This document shows positions 22,096-30,611 of a DNA stretch of 43,657 nt, piece by piece. Source of the stretch: Embleya hyalina. GTDB taxonomy: Bacteria > Actinomycetota > Actinomycetes > Streptomycetales > Streptomycetaceae. Below the pieces are notes generated by a model. It had not been told where the DNA came from. It did not search any database and saw nothing but the letters and a program-made list of their open reading frames with translations. The translations under genes were made by a program, and so were the position numbers. Numbering within the stretch: the first letter of the stretch is position 1; each line of letters starts with the position of its first letter. The stretch lies in contig NZ_BIFH01000063.1 of assembly GCF_003967355.1 (NCBI RefSeq), forward strand, positions 1-43,657. Reading direction: 5' to 3'.

Positions 22096-23928
22096 ATGAA
22101 CGACGCCGCGATATCCGACGCAGACCACACCTTCCAGGTCGATCTGCGGGGTCTGGTCGACCTGTTGTCGCACCACCTCTACTCCAGCCCCCGGGTATAC
22201 CTGCGCGAGCTGCTGCAGAACGGCGTCGACGCGGTCACCGCGCGGCGGGCCGTCGATCCGGAGGCCGAGGCGGCGATCACCATCACGGTCGCCGACGGCG
22301 GGCTGCGCGTCGCCGACACCGGGGTCGGGCTGACCGAGGCCGACGTGCACCGCTTCCTGGCCACCATCGGCCGCAGCTCCAAGCGCGACGCGCTGGAGAG
22401 CGCGCGGCGCGACTACATCGGCCAGTTCGGCATCGGCCTGCTCGCCTGCTTCGTGGTCGCCGACGAGATCACCGTGGTGACCCGCTCGGCGCTGACCGAC
22501 ACGCCGCCGGTGGAGTGGAAGGCGGGCGCCGACGGTCGCTACACGGTGCGCACGCTGGACCCGAGCGCACACGAAGCGCCGGGCACCACCGTGTTCCTGA
22601 CCCCGCGGCGGGGCAGCGAGGCGTGGTTCGCCCCCGAGCGGGTGATCGAACTGGCCCGCGACTTCGGCGCGTTGCTGCCGTACCGGGTGACCGTGGTGGC
22701 CGGCGGCGAGCACACCCCGATCACCGACACCCCCGCGGTGTGGGACCGGCCGTACCCGACGGTGGGCCTGCGGCGGGCCGCGCTGACCGCCTACTGCGAG
22801 AGCCGGCTCGGCTTCACCCCGCTGGACGTGATCGACCTCGACGTACCGCTCGCGGGCGTGCGCGGCGCCGCGTTCGTGCTGCCGGAGGCGGTCAGTCCGG
22901 CGATGCGCGGCAAGCACCGCGTGCACCTGAAGGGCATGTTGCTCACCGAGAACGCCGACGGGCTGCTGCCCGACTGGGCGTTCTTCGTGCGCTGCGTGGT
23001 GGACACCGACACGCTGCGGCCCACCGCGTCGCGGGAGAGCCTGTACGACGACGAGTCGCTGGCCGGGGTGCGCGACGCGCTCGGCGGGCACATCCGGGAC
23101 TGGCTCGCGGACCTGGCCGCGCACGACCAGCCGCGCCTGGCCCGGTTCCTGAGCGTGCATCACCTCGGCGTCAAGGCACTGGCCCGGCACGACGACGAAC
23201 TGCTGCGCCTGGTGCTGCCGTGGTTGCCGTTCGAGACCACCGACGGGCGGATCGCGCTGGACGAGTTCGCCCGCCGGCACCCGGTCGTGCACGTGACCTC
23301 GACGGTCGAGGAGTATCGGCAGGTCGCGCCGATCGCGGCGGCGGCCGGCCTCGGCGTGGTCAACGGCGGCTACACCTACGACCTGGACCTGGTGTACCGG
23401 CTCGCGGAGATCAGGCCGGGCACCACCGTCGCCGAACTCGACCCGGACACCGTCACCGCGCACCTGGACGCGGTCGACCCCGCCGTCGAACTGGGCGCGG
23501 CGAGCTTCCTCGCGCACGCGCGGGCCGCGCTCGACCCGCTCGCGTGCGACCTGTCGCTGCGCACGTTCCAGCCGGTGACCGTGCCCGCGCTGCTGCTCGA
23601 CGGGCGCGACGCGCGCGGGGAGCGCGGTCGGGCCGAGGCCGAGCAGGACGCGGCCGGGCGCGGCGACGACCTGTGGTCGGGGATCCTCGGCTCGTTGCGC
23701 GATCAGGGCCCGCGCGCGCAGCTCGTGCTCAACCACCTCAACCCGCTGGTCCGCCGGATCGCCGGCCTGGCGGATCCGGAACTGGCCCGGGCCGCGGTCG
23801 AAGGGCTCTACGGCCAGGCCCTGCTGCTCAGCCACCGTCCGCTCACCTCGGCCGAGACCGGCCTGCTCGGCCGATCCTTCCTTGGCCTGCTCGAGCGCGC
23901 CGTCCACCAGCCGAACCCCGCCGAATAG
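22096..23928 (+). CDS. HSP90-family (HtpG-like) chaperone ATPase
   Basis: A 610-residue HSP90-like protein. The N-terminal GHKL ATPase is intact: YLRELLQN with E38 and N42 (catalytic Glu and Mg-binding Asn in HtpG), VADTGVGL with D74, the lid, and GQFGIGLLACF at 109-119. The middle domain keeps SRESLYDDESL (around residue 315), matching the SRE-x-L segment with the ATP-contacting Arg of HtpG, and the FLSVHHLGVKALARHD region. The last 150 residues diverge strongly from the HtpG dimerisation domain. It starts 11 bases before the end of nothing else: the next gene begins 11 bases after its stop, so both form a coupled operon. ATG 22096 lies nine bases after GAGGTGA. Family members in actinomycetes are mostly unstudied; a chaperone role for the TPR partner or its clients is inference. 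Confidence 0.85.
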   Translation: MNDAAISDADHTFQVDLRGLVDLLSHHLYSSPRVYLRELLQNGVDAVTARRAVDPEAEAAITITVADGGLRVADTGVGLTEADVHRFLATIGRSSKRDALESARRDYIGQFGIGLLACFVVADEITVVTRSALTDTPPVEWKAGADGRYTVRTLDPSAHEAPGTTVFLTPRRGSEAWFAPERVIELARDFGALLPYRVTVVAGGEHTPITDTPAVWDRPYPTVGLRRAALTAYCESRLGFTPLDVIDLDVPLAGVRGAAFVLPEAVSPAMRGKHRVHLKGMLLTENADGLLPDWAFFVRCVVDTDTLRPTASRESLYDDESLAGVRDALGGHIRDWLADLAAHDQPRLARFLSVHHLGVKALARHDDELLRLVLPWLPFETTDGRIALDEFARRHPVVHVTSTVEEYRQVAPIAAAAGLGVVNGGYTYDLDLVYRLAEIRPGTTVAELDPDTVTAHLDAVDPAVELGAASFLAHARAALDPLACDLSLRTFQPVTVPALLLDGRDARGERGRAEAEQDAAGRGDDLWSGILGSLRDQGPRAQLVLNHLNPLVRRIAGLADPELARAAVEGLYGQALLLSHRPLTSAETGLLGRSFLGLLERAVHQPNPAE

Positions 23929-23938
23929 GAACCCTGTG

Positions 23939-26767
23939 ATGGAAATCCGTGACGACGCCGGGTTCTTCGCTGCCCTGGACGCGAACGAGGAACAGCCCTA
24001 CGGCAAGGCTCGCACCGCCCGCGCCGAGGAACTGGTCACCGTCGCCGAGCGCATGGGCAACGACGAGAACCTCGCCTGGGCGCTGCTGCGGCTGATCACC
24101 GCGTACAACTACGGCGGCGAGTCGCCGCGCACCCCGGTGCCGCTGTCCCGGCTGCTCGGGCTGTGGGACGAGCACCCCGAGGGCTTCGACGAGCAGTTGA
24201 CCCACCACCTGTTCTGGGATCTGAAGTGGATCACCAGTTCGCTGCTCTCGGTGCCCGAGGTGCCGCTGACCGCGATCCGCGGCTACCTCGCCGACATGGA
24301 ACGCCGCTACCGCACGGCCGGACACAGCCTGCGGCCGGTGTACCAGAGCCGGTTCTACCTGGCCCGGCACATCGGCGCCGACGCGGAGACCACCGAGGCG
24401 TTCGAGGCGTGGCTGGCGGCGGACCGGGACCGGCTGGCCGACTGCGACGCGTGCGAACGGCGCGAGCAGGCCCGCTGGTTGATCGCCCGGGGCCGGGACG
24501 CGGACGCGCTCGAACTGCTCGCGCCGACCCTGGACGGTGCGCTCACCTGCGCGGAGGAGCCGCAGGTCTCGTTGGCCACGTCGATGTTGCCGCTGGTGCG
24601 CGAGGGCAGCCCGGACCGGGCCCGGGCGCACCACCTGCGCGGCTACCGGTCGGTGCGGGGCAAGGTGAGCACGTACGCGGCGGTCGCCGAGCACATCGAG
24701 TTCTGCGCGCTGACCGGCAACGAGGGGCGCGGGATCGAGATCCTGGCCGAGCACCGGGCCTGGCTGGCGCGCCCGCAGAGCGATCCGTCGGACCACTCCG
24801 ACTTCCTGGCCGGGGTCGCGGTGCTGCTGCGGCGCCTGGTCGCGGTGGGCGGGCCGGAGCTGGTGGTGTTCGAGGACACCACCGCCGGTGGGCTGGGGGA
24901 GACGGTCGAGCGGGAGTTGTTCGAGATCGCCGCGCGCTTCGACGCGCGCAACGGGAACGACGCGGTGAGTGCACGGGTGCGGCGCCGGTTGGCGGCGGCC
25001 CCGGTGGCGGATTCGCTGCCGCTGGGCCTGCGTTCGGTCCGGGTGGCGTCGCGGGCCGCCGTCGATCCGGCGGCAACCACGGTGTCCGGCAGGGGGGTTG
25101 CGGAACTGCTTTCCTATGCGCGCGAGTTGGATGAGCAGGGGCATCCCCGGGCGGAGGCCGCCTGGCGGGACTACGCGGCGGCGGCGCGGGCGCTGGGGCA
25201 GGACGTGGACCCGTTCGCGCTCGCCGCGATCACCGAGGCGGACGGCATCGAGCTGGTCGAGGAGGGCGAGTTCGCGGCCGGCGCCGCGGCGCTCGACCGG
25301 GCTGCGACCGGCTATCTGGCGGCGGACGCTCCGGGGCGGGCGGTGGGCGCCGAGGTGCGGCTCGCGATGGCCCGGTTCCGCGCCGACGAGCCGGACGCGC
25401 TCGCGTTGTTCGACGCGGCGCAGGTCAAGGCCGGCGGATTCCTGCCGGACGACGCCGCGCCGCTCGCGCTGGTCCTGCACCACCGCGCGATCGTGGCCCT
25501 TGCGGGCGAGGCCGAGGACGCGGACGCGATCCTGACCGAGCTGCACGACCTGGGTCGTGACCACGGTCTGCGGCACCGCCAGTCGGCGGCGCTGCACATC
25601 CGGGCCGAACGGGCGCTCCAGGCCGACCGGACGACGGACGCCGAGGTCGACCTGAGCGCGGCCATCACGCTGTGCCGCGAGGCCGAGCGGCCGTGGCTGG
25701 CCTGCCGGCCGCTGTTCCTGCGCAGCCAGGTGCGGATGCGGCTCGCCGACCCGGCGGCGGCCGAGGCGGACATGCGGGCCGCGCTCGAGACGGCCGCGTT
25801 CTACACCGAGCCGCAGTTCCCGGTGGGACACGCGCTGACCATGCTGGCCAACGCGATCGGGGCGCAGAACCGGCCCGAGGACGCGCTGCCGTTCGCGCTG
25901 GAGGCCGCGCACGTCTTCGACGACGAGGGCGACCCGGAGATGGCCGCGGCCTGTCGACGGGGCGCGGTGGGCATGTTGTTCGGCCTGGGGCGGGACGCGG
26001 AGGCCGCGGCGATCCTGGAGGAGTTGCTTCCGGAGGTCGAGGAGCACCACGGCCCGGAACACGCGATGCAGGAACGCTGGGCACTCGGGTTGTGCCTGCG
26101 CCGACTCGGCGACACCCGGGAGGCGGCCCGGCACCTGGCGATGGCGGCGGAGACCGCGGTGAAGGTGGCCGACCGCGCGACCCAGGCGGAACTGGCGGTG
26201 GCCGCGGCGCACGCGCTCGACGACGCGGGGATGGCCCCGCAGGCCCAGGCGGCGTTCGGGCGGGCGATCGAACTGCTGCGCGCCGAGGGGGATGTGCGCG
26301 AGACGGTCCGGGCGCTGCGGGCGAAGGCGTGGAACATCGCGAGCGGCACCGACCGGGAGGACCCGTCGGGGGTGGACCGCGCGGTGGCGCTGTTCGCCGA
26401 GGCGCTGCGCGAGCTGGCGGGCGCCGAGACCGGTGCGGGCGCGGCGGACGAGGGGGCGACGATGGTCGCGGTCGAGCGGGCGGGTACGCACCACCAACTC
26501 GCCCACCTGCTGGCCCGTGCCGACCGGCTGCACCCCGCGCGGGCGGCGGCGGACAAGGCGGCGACCGCGTATGTGGCGGTGCTGCCCGAGGAGGCCGACG
26601 GCTACCTGGACGCGGTGCAACTGGCCGCGCGCATCGAGGCGTTCGGCCTGGACGAGCGCCCGGCGGCGGTGACCCGGTTGGACGTGGCGCTCAAGGTGTG
26701 CGCGACGAGCGGGATCACGGCGGTGGAGGAACTGACGGAGCTGCGCGAGGAGTTGGACCGGTCCTGA
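23939..26767 (+). CDS. Large TPR-like helical-repeat protein, HSP90 partner candidate
   Basis: A 942-residue soluble protein with no signal peptide or membrane segment. It is almost entirely Ala/Leu/Glu/Arg helices. TPR-like pairs are visible in the C-terminal two thirds (about 430-900), for example RAEAAWRDYAAAARALGQDV, AEADMRAALETAAFYTE, DALPFALEAAHVFDDEGD and AQAAFGRAIELLRAEGDVRE. The N-terminal third (KARTARAEELVTVAERMGN, LLRLITAYNYGGES, FWDLKWITSSLLS, YLADMERRYRTAGHSLRP) looks like a different helical domain. I recognise no catalytic motif. The ribosome binding site AGGA overlaps the HSP90 stop region and ATG 23939 (or GTG 23936) follows by 8 (or 5) bases, so translation is coupled. In other organisms TPR proteins are classic HSP90 co-chaperones, which fits the pairing; the function remains unknown. 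A bidirectional terminator follows. Confidence 0.85.
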   Translation: MEIRDDAGFFAALDANEEQPYGKARTARAEELVTVAERMGNDENLAWALLRLITAYNYGGESPRTPVPLSRLLGLWDEHPEGFDEQLTHHLFWDLKWITSSLLSVPEVPLTAIRGYLADMERRYRTAGHSLRPVYQSRFYLARHIGADAETTEAFEAWLAADRDRLADCDACERREQARWLIARGRDADALELLAPTLDGALTCAEEPQVSLATSMLPLVREGSPDRARAHHLRGYRSVRGKVSTYAAVAEHIEFCALTGNEGRGIEILAEHRAWLARPQSDPSDHSDFLAGVAVLLRRLVAVGGPELVVFEDTTAGGLGETVERELFEIAARFDARNGNDAVSARVRRRLAAAPVADSLPLGLRSVRVASRAAVDPAATTVSGRGVAELLSYARELDEQGHPRAEAAWRDYAAAARALGQDVDPFALAAITEADGIELVEEGEFAAGAAALDRAATGYLAADAPGRAVGAEVRLAMARFRADEPDALALFDAAQVKAGGFLPDDAAPLALVLHHRAIVALAGEAEDADAILTELHDLGRDHGLRHRQSAALHIRAERALQADRTTDAEVDLSAAITLCREAERPWLACRPLFLRSQVRMRLADPAAAEADMRAALETAAFYTEPQFPVGHALTMLANAIGAQNRPEDALPFALEAAHVFDDEGDPEMAAACRRGAVGMLFGLGRDAEAAAILEELLPEVEEHHGPEHAMQERWALGLCLRRLGDTREAARHLAMAAETAVKVADRATQAELAVAAAHALDDAGMAPQAQAAFGRAIELLRAEGDVRETVRALRAKAWNIASGTDREDPSGVDRAVALFAEALRELAGAETGAGAADEGATMVAVERAGTHHQLAHLLARADRLHPARAAADKAATAYVAVLPEEADGYLDAVQLAARIEAFGLDERPAAVTRLDVALKVCATSGITAVEELTELREELDRS

Positions 26768-26776
26768 GCCCGGCCG

Positions 26777-26821
26777 GGCGTGGTGTCCGGCGCGGCCCGG
26801 GGCCGGGTTGGACACCACGCC
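26777..26821. terminator. Bidirectional terminator hairpin
   Basis: GGCGTGGTGTCC (26777-26788) pairs perfectly with GGACACCACGCC (26810-26821). It sits between the convergent ends of the TPR-like gene and the DUF6299-like gene. Confidence 0.85.
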
Positions 26822-26833
26822 GGGGGCGGCGGG

Positions 26834-27307
26834 TCAGACGCGGGTGATCGTCACGTCGCGCGCGTCCTGCGCGAGGATGTTCGGCAGCACCGGGACCACG
26901 CCTTCGCCGCGCCGGAGTTCGAGCAGCGTCGCGTCGCCGCGCGCGGGACCGGGCACGAAGTCGAGCGGGGGCCGCTCGGAGCTGCGCCAGTCGTGCGTCA
27001 GGCCGTCGCACGTCGCGGTGCTGCCACCCATCGAGATGTGCAGGCCGGCCTGGTCGATGCTGCCGCCGACCAGCACGTTCCCGGTGTGGTCGGCCGAGCA
27101 GCGGTAGGTGCCGGAGATCGTGAGGGTTCCGTCGGCCGCCATCCACACGGCGGGGTCGAGCGAGACCTGGTCGTTCGTGACCGGGAGCTGCCGCGCCGGC
27201 GGCTGTGCCGGTGCCTGTGCCTGTGCGGCGACGGGGACGAACGCGAGTGCGAGTCCGGCGAATCCGACGGACAGGGCCATGGCCGTACGGCCGGAACTGA
27301 TCATCAT
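26834..27307 (-). CDS. Small secreted protein, DUF6299-like
   Basis: A 157-residue exported protein. A signal peptide with basic start and hydrophobic core (MMISSGRTAMALSVGFAGLA) ends near AAQAQA (about residue 32). The mature part is beta-rich, with the conserved-looking WMAADGTLTISGTYRCSAD and a second Cys in TATCDG, which would form a disulfide, then FVPGPARGDATLLELRR. The pattern matches, from memory, the actinobacterial DUF6299 family of unknown function. ATG 27307 (or 27304) is chosen because it gives a clean signal peptide; its ribosome binding site is weak. It does not appear to be part of an operon. Confidence 0.7.
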   Translation of the reverse strand: MMISSGRTAMALSVGFAGLALAFVPVAAQAQAPAQPPARQLPVTNDQVSLDPAVWMAADGTLTISGTYRCSADHTGNVLVGGSIDQAGLHISMGGSTATCDGLTHDWRSSERPPLDFVPGPARGDATLLELRRGEGVVPVLPNILAQDARDVTITRV

Positions 27308-27374
27308 GTCGACGCCAACGATCCCCACCCCCGAAGGTTCCGCTCACGCCTACGAACGGGGGACCCGCCCGGGG

Positions 27375-27866
27375 TCAGTCGATGTCGAGGGTGGCCTCGA
27401 TGGTGTCGCCGTGGGCGGTGGGGGTGGCGCGGGTGCGCAGGTGGGCGCCGGCGCCGGTGAGGAGGCGTCGGGCGGCGGTGTTGGCGTCGGTCGTGGTGGC
27501 GACGACGCGGGGCGCGCCCTGGGATCGGGCCTCGGCGCGGAGGAGGGCGACGACGGCGCGGCCCACGCCCCGGCCCCGGTGTTCGCGGCCGATCCACAGG
27601 CCGGTCTCCAGGTCGCCGTCCGGGGTCGGCTGGAGGCGGGCGGCGCCGACCACCGTGTCGTCGACCAGGATCGCGTAGGTGGTGGGCGTGGCGGCCCACT
27701 CGTGATGAAAGGCCAGAAACGCGGCCCGCCGCTCGGCGGTCCACCCGGGCGCCCCGACCACGGCCGGCATCACCTCCTCCGGCTCGGCACCACACACGGC
27801 CGCATCCAGCAACGAGGCGGTCGACTCCTCGTCCAACGGCCGAAGCACCACCCGAAAGTCGTCCAC
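27375..27866 (-). CDS. GNAT-family N-acetyltransferase
   Basis: A 163-residue acetyl-CoA-dependent acetyltransferase of the GNAT fold. It has a strand VVLRPLDEE at the start, YAILVDDTVVGAARLQPTPD (beta 2-4), ETGLWIGREHRGRGVGRAVV with the R/Q-x-x-G-x-G/A acetyl-CoA pyrophosphate loop at about 96-101, and NTAARRLLTGAGA in the C-terminal half. GTG 27866 is chosen because GGGAGG lies eight bases upstream and the protein then starts with the family's first strand; the open frame runs further upstream but into the 79-bp tandem repeat. Substrate unknown (small amine or protein N-terminus). Confidence 0.8.
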   Translation of the reverse strand: MDDFRVVLRPLDEESTASLLDAAVCGAEPEEVMPAVVGAPGWTAERRAAFLAFHHEWAATPTTYAILVDDTVVGAARLQPTPDGDLETGLWIGREHRGRGVGRAVVALLRAEARSQGAPRVVATTTDANTAARRLLTGAGAHLRTRATPTAHGDTIEATLDID

Positions 27867-28372
27867 CCCCAGAGCCTCCCCACCCCCACAACCCCCGTCA
27901 AACCCATTTCCACCCACCTCCCCTCGCACCAGGCTCCCCCTCCGCGCCCGCCTCCCTTCGCGCGCGGCGCGGAGCAGGCCACCTCGCTTGGCGCCCGGCT
28001 TCCGTCGCGTCTGGCTCCCCTCGCGCCCGCCTCTCTTCGCGCGCGGCGCGGAGCAGGCCACCTCGCTTGGCGCCTGGCTCTCCCCACGTCCGGCTCCCCT
28101 CGCGCCCGCTTCCCTTTGCGCGCGGCGCGGAGCGGGCCGCCTCGCTTGGCGCCTGGCTCTCCCCGCGTCTGGCTCCCCTCGCGCCCGCTTCCCTTTGCGC
28201 GCGGCGTGGAGCGGGCCGCCTCGCTTCGTGCCCGGCTCCCTTGGCGCGGCGCGGAGCAGACCGCCTACCTTCGCGCCCCGCTCCGTTGGTATCCGGCTTC
28301 CCCCCGGCGTCCGGCTCTCCTCTCGCCCGGCAACGCCCGCCAGGCACCGGCCGCCCGGCCGGCAGGCGTGGG
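27867..28372. repeat. Gene-free stretch with 79-bp tandem repeats
   Basis: No convincing gene lies between the GNAT start and the LCP 3 terminator. Most of it is a tandem repeat with a period of exactly 79 bp: the GCGCGGAGC-type core recurs with its CGGAGC or TGGAGC at 27970, 28049, 28128 and 28207, and a diverged copy is shifted to 28252 (45 bp on). Each unit contains CTCGCTTGGCGC and CTCCCCTCGCGCCCGC. The four main copies are about 85-95 percent alike by eye. Since 79 is not a multiple of three, the long open frames through it are not coding repeats. Confidence 0.85.
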
Positions 28373-28416
28373 ACGGCCGCGCCTCTTCCTCCTGTCGGGG
28401 GACGAGGCGCGGCCGT
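28373..28416 (-). terminator. Terminator hairpin after LCP 3
   Basis: ACGGCCGCGCCTC (28373-28385) pairs perfectly with GAGGCGCGGCCGT (28404-28416) around an 18-nt loop, 11 bases beyond the LCP 3 stop codon. Confidence 0.85.
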
Positions 28417-28427
28417 GGGTGGGGTGG

Positions 28428-30266
28428 TTATCGGTTTTTCTTGGGTGCGCAGACGTTTTTGTCGGCTGTTTCCATGTCGATGTTCTTGGGGGGTTCCGTG
28501 GGCGGGGCCGCGTTGTTGGGCGGGGCGGTGCCCGGGTAGTCCTTGCCGATCAGGAGTTCGAAGCGGGTCACCGCGGCGGATGTGCTCTCGGTCAGGGCGC
28601 TGTCGGGCAGGCCCGTCGCGGCGGCCAGGGCCTTGGCGGCGTCCAGGCGGCCCTTGGGGTAGGTGATCGAGCTGGTCGGGTGGGTCTTGCCGTCCTTCGC
28701 GTTGCCCGCGCTGACCGCGACGAACTTGCGGCCGACCAGGTCCGCCGCCACCTCGTTGGCCCGCTTGTTGACCCCGCTGCCGTTGCGCACGTCGACCTTG
28801 AGCGTGGCCGGGTCCACCTTCGGCGCCTCCGGCGTGGGTGTGGTCCCCGGCTGCTGCTCCGCGGGCTTGTCGTCCTTGGTGACCGCGGTGTCCGTACGCA
28901 GCATCGCCATCAGGTTGTTGGCCTCGGGCTGCTTCGGCTGCACCTTGACCTTGGGCAGCGGCGGGTATTCCTCGACCGGCAGCGTGGTGAACGCCATCCG
29001 CTTCTCGGGGACCTTCTTCAACTGGTTGCCCAGCGAGATCAGCTTGTCCACGCCGCCGAGACCCTTGTCCACGGTCAGCGACTCCACCGCGATGTTGGCG
29101 ATCTTGAACATGCCCTGGACGTTGGTCAGCGACGCGCTGTTCTTGAGCTTGCGGGTGAGCGCCATCAGGAACGCCTTCTGCGCCTTGATCCGGGCCAGGT
29201 CGCTGCCGTCGCCGAAGGCGTGCCGCGCGCGCAGGAACTTCAGCGCGGTCTCGCCGCTGAGGTTCTGGTCGCCGGCGTCGAGCTTGAGGTCGGTGCCGCC
29301 CCCCTGGTTCGGCAGCACCGGGTCGTTGATCGGCTCCGAGATGCACATGTCCACGCCGTCGACGGCGTCGGTCATCTTCTTCACGCCGGTGAAGTCGATC
29401 ATGATGTAGTGATCCACCTGGACCCCGAGCATCTTGTCGACCGTGGACACCGTGCACGGCGGACCGCCGTTGGCCAGGCTCTCGTTGAACGACTGCGGCC
29501 CGTTGGAGGCGGGATACGTCTTGCCGTCCACGACACACTTGGGAATCTGCACCATGGTGTCGCGGGGGATGCTGACCAGCGTCGCGTTGCTGCGGTCGGC
29601 CGATACGTGCATCAGGATCGTCACGTCGGCCAGGCCCTCGGTGTGCTCGGCCGCGCCGTACTTCTTGCCGAGACCCTTACGGCTGTCGTTGCCGATCAGC
29701 ACGATGTTCAGCGGCCTGCGCCCGAACGCGTCCTCCTCCGCCTTGGGGACACCTTCGCTGCCCGCGTTCTTCGCGGTGGTGGATATCTTGCTGTCCAGAT
29801 ACTTGATGTAGCCGTACGCCGTGCCGGCCAGCACCACGATCAGCCCCACCACGGTGATCGCGATCCACTTGAGCCGCTTCTTCACCTTGCTCTTGGGCGC
29901 GGCCTTGTCCTTGCCCGCGGCGGCGTTGCGGGCGCCCGCGCGCCCGGCGGGGGCCGTTCCCGCGCCGCGCCGACGCGACGCCGCCGCCGGCACGTCGTCG
30001 GCGCCCCGATCCGAGCCGGTGCCCCGGCCCGAGGCGGCCTCCACCGCCGACGGCCGGCGCCGGCCCTCGGACGTACCCGCCGCCCCGGAGGTGCGCGGCC
30101 GGGTCGTGCCGGGGGCATCGACCGCACCGCCGCCCGGCGCCCGCAGCTCGAAGCTGCCGGTGTCCGGGTTCATCACCCACATGTCCGCGACGTCCGCGTC
30201 GTCCATGCCGCCCAGGGGATCGTTGTCCCCGGGCGCGCCACGATGCGGCCCGTTCCCTCTGTTCAC
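28428..30266 (-). CDS. LCP-family cell-wall glycopolymer ligase 3 (LytR_C domain, C-terminal Cys)
   Basis: A 612-residue LCP protein. A disordered cytoplasmic tail of about 130 residues, ending in a Lys/Arg cluster (KSKVKKRLKW), precedes one membrane helix (about 133-154). The LCP domain (about 180-440) has LNIVLIGNDSRKG, LADVTILMHVS, the catalytic-site SIPRDTMVQIPKC, GVQVDHYIMIDF and LKFLRARHAFGDGSDLAR. A LytR_C domain (about 490-580, LKVDVRNGSGVN ... FELLIGKDYP) follows, and the tail ends ETADKNVCAPKKNR. GTG 30266 has GGAGGGG eight bases upstream; an in-frame GTG at 30317 lacks this. It is a close paralogue of LCP 4, sharing the KKRLKWIAI anchor and the ARHAFGDGSDLARI segment, so the two arose by duplication. 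Confidence 0.9.
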   Translation of the reverse strand: MNRGNGPHRGAPGDNDPLGGMDDADVADMWVMNPDTGSFELRAPGGGAVDAPGTTRPRTSGAAGTSEGRRRPSAVEAASGRGTGSDRGADDVPAAASRRRGAGTAPAGRAGARNAAAGKDKAAPKSKVKKRLKWIAITVVGLIVVLAGTAYGYIKYLDSKISTTAKNAGSEGVPKAEEDAFGRRPLNIVLIGNDSRKGLGKKYGAAEHTEGLADVTILMHVSADRSNATLVSIPRDTMVQIPKCVVDGKTYPASNGPQSFNESLANGGPPCTVSTVDKMLGVQVDHYIMIDFTGVKKMTDAVDGVDMCISEPINDPVLPNQGGGTDLKLDAGDQNLSGETALKFLRARHAFGDGSDLARIKAQKAFLMALTRKLKNSASLTNVQGMFKIANIAVESLTVDKGLGGVDKLISLGNQLKKVPEKRMAFTTLPVEEYPPLPKVKVQPKQPEANNLMAMLRTDTAVTKDDKPAEQQPGTTPTPEAPKVDPATLKVDVRNGSGVNKRANEVAADLVGRKFVAVSAGNAKDGKTHPTSSITYPKGRLDAAKALAAATGLPDSALTESTSAAVTRFELLIGKDYPGTAPPNNAAPPTEPPKNIDMETADKNVCAPKKNR

Positions 30267-30611
30267 GCCGAGATCCCCTCCGGCTGTACCCGCCGCACGG
30301 TCCCCCCGGCTGTGCACGGTCCTCTTGGCGACACCGGGGTTCCGGAGCCACCCACACGGAACCCGACGGTGATAAGTGATGGTCGGTATGAAGCAGCAAC
30401 CATAACCGGCGAGATCTCGCCATGGTCACCGAGACTGCGAAGTCCTGACACTCGAATCATCGGAAAAGGTACAAAAACCTGATCCGACCGTTCCCGATCC
30501 GTCGTCAGTCGGTCGACAGCCGGTCATGGACCGGTCGTCGACCGGTCGAGGAGGAGCACGCACAAGCGTCTTGATCCGCACGTCGGGCCTGCCCCCTCGA
30601 CCGGGCACCGG
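30267..30611. other. 345-bp intergenic region between LCP 4 and LCP 3, with GACCGGTC repeats
   Basis: No gene is seen. It should hold the LCP 4 terminator and the LCP 3 promoter (minus strand). Near the LCP 4 end are two perfect GACCGGTC palindromes at 30529-30536 and 30540-30547, separated by GTC, with further CGGTC and GGTCGAC variants at 30508-30525 and near 30604. They can pair with each other as an 8-bp stem with a 3-nt loop, or act as adjacent protein sites. The part next to LCP 3 (30360-30480) is less GC-rich, as expected of a promoter. Confidence 0.5.

Noticed and set aside
20488-23907. Long minus-strand frame opposite LCP 2 and the HSP90-like gene
   Set aside because: Low-complexity His/Arg/Val product with no start signal, antisense to two clear genes; a GC-bias shadow.
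27930-28260. CRISPR array as explanation of the tandem repeats
   Set aside because: Copies are adjacent, with no unique spacers between short identical repeats, and no cas genes are present.
27898-29538. Minus-strand frame extending through the 79-bp repeats as a repeat-protein gene
   Set aside because: The repeat length is not divisible by three, so the frame changes in every copy, and its other part is a shadow of LCP 3.
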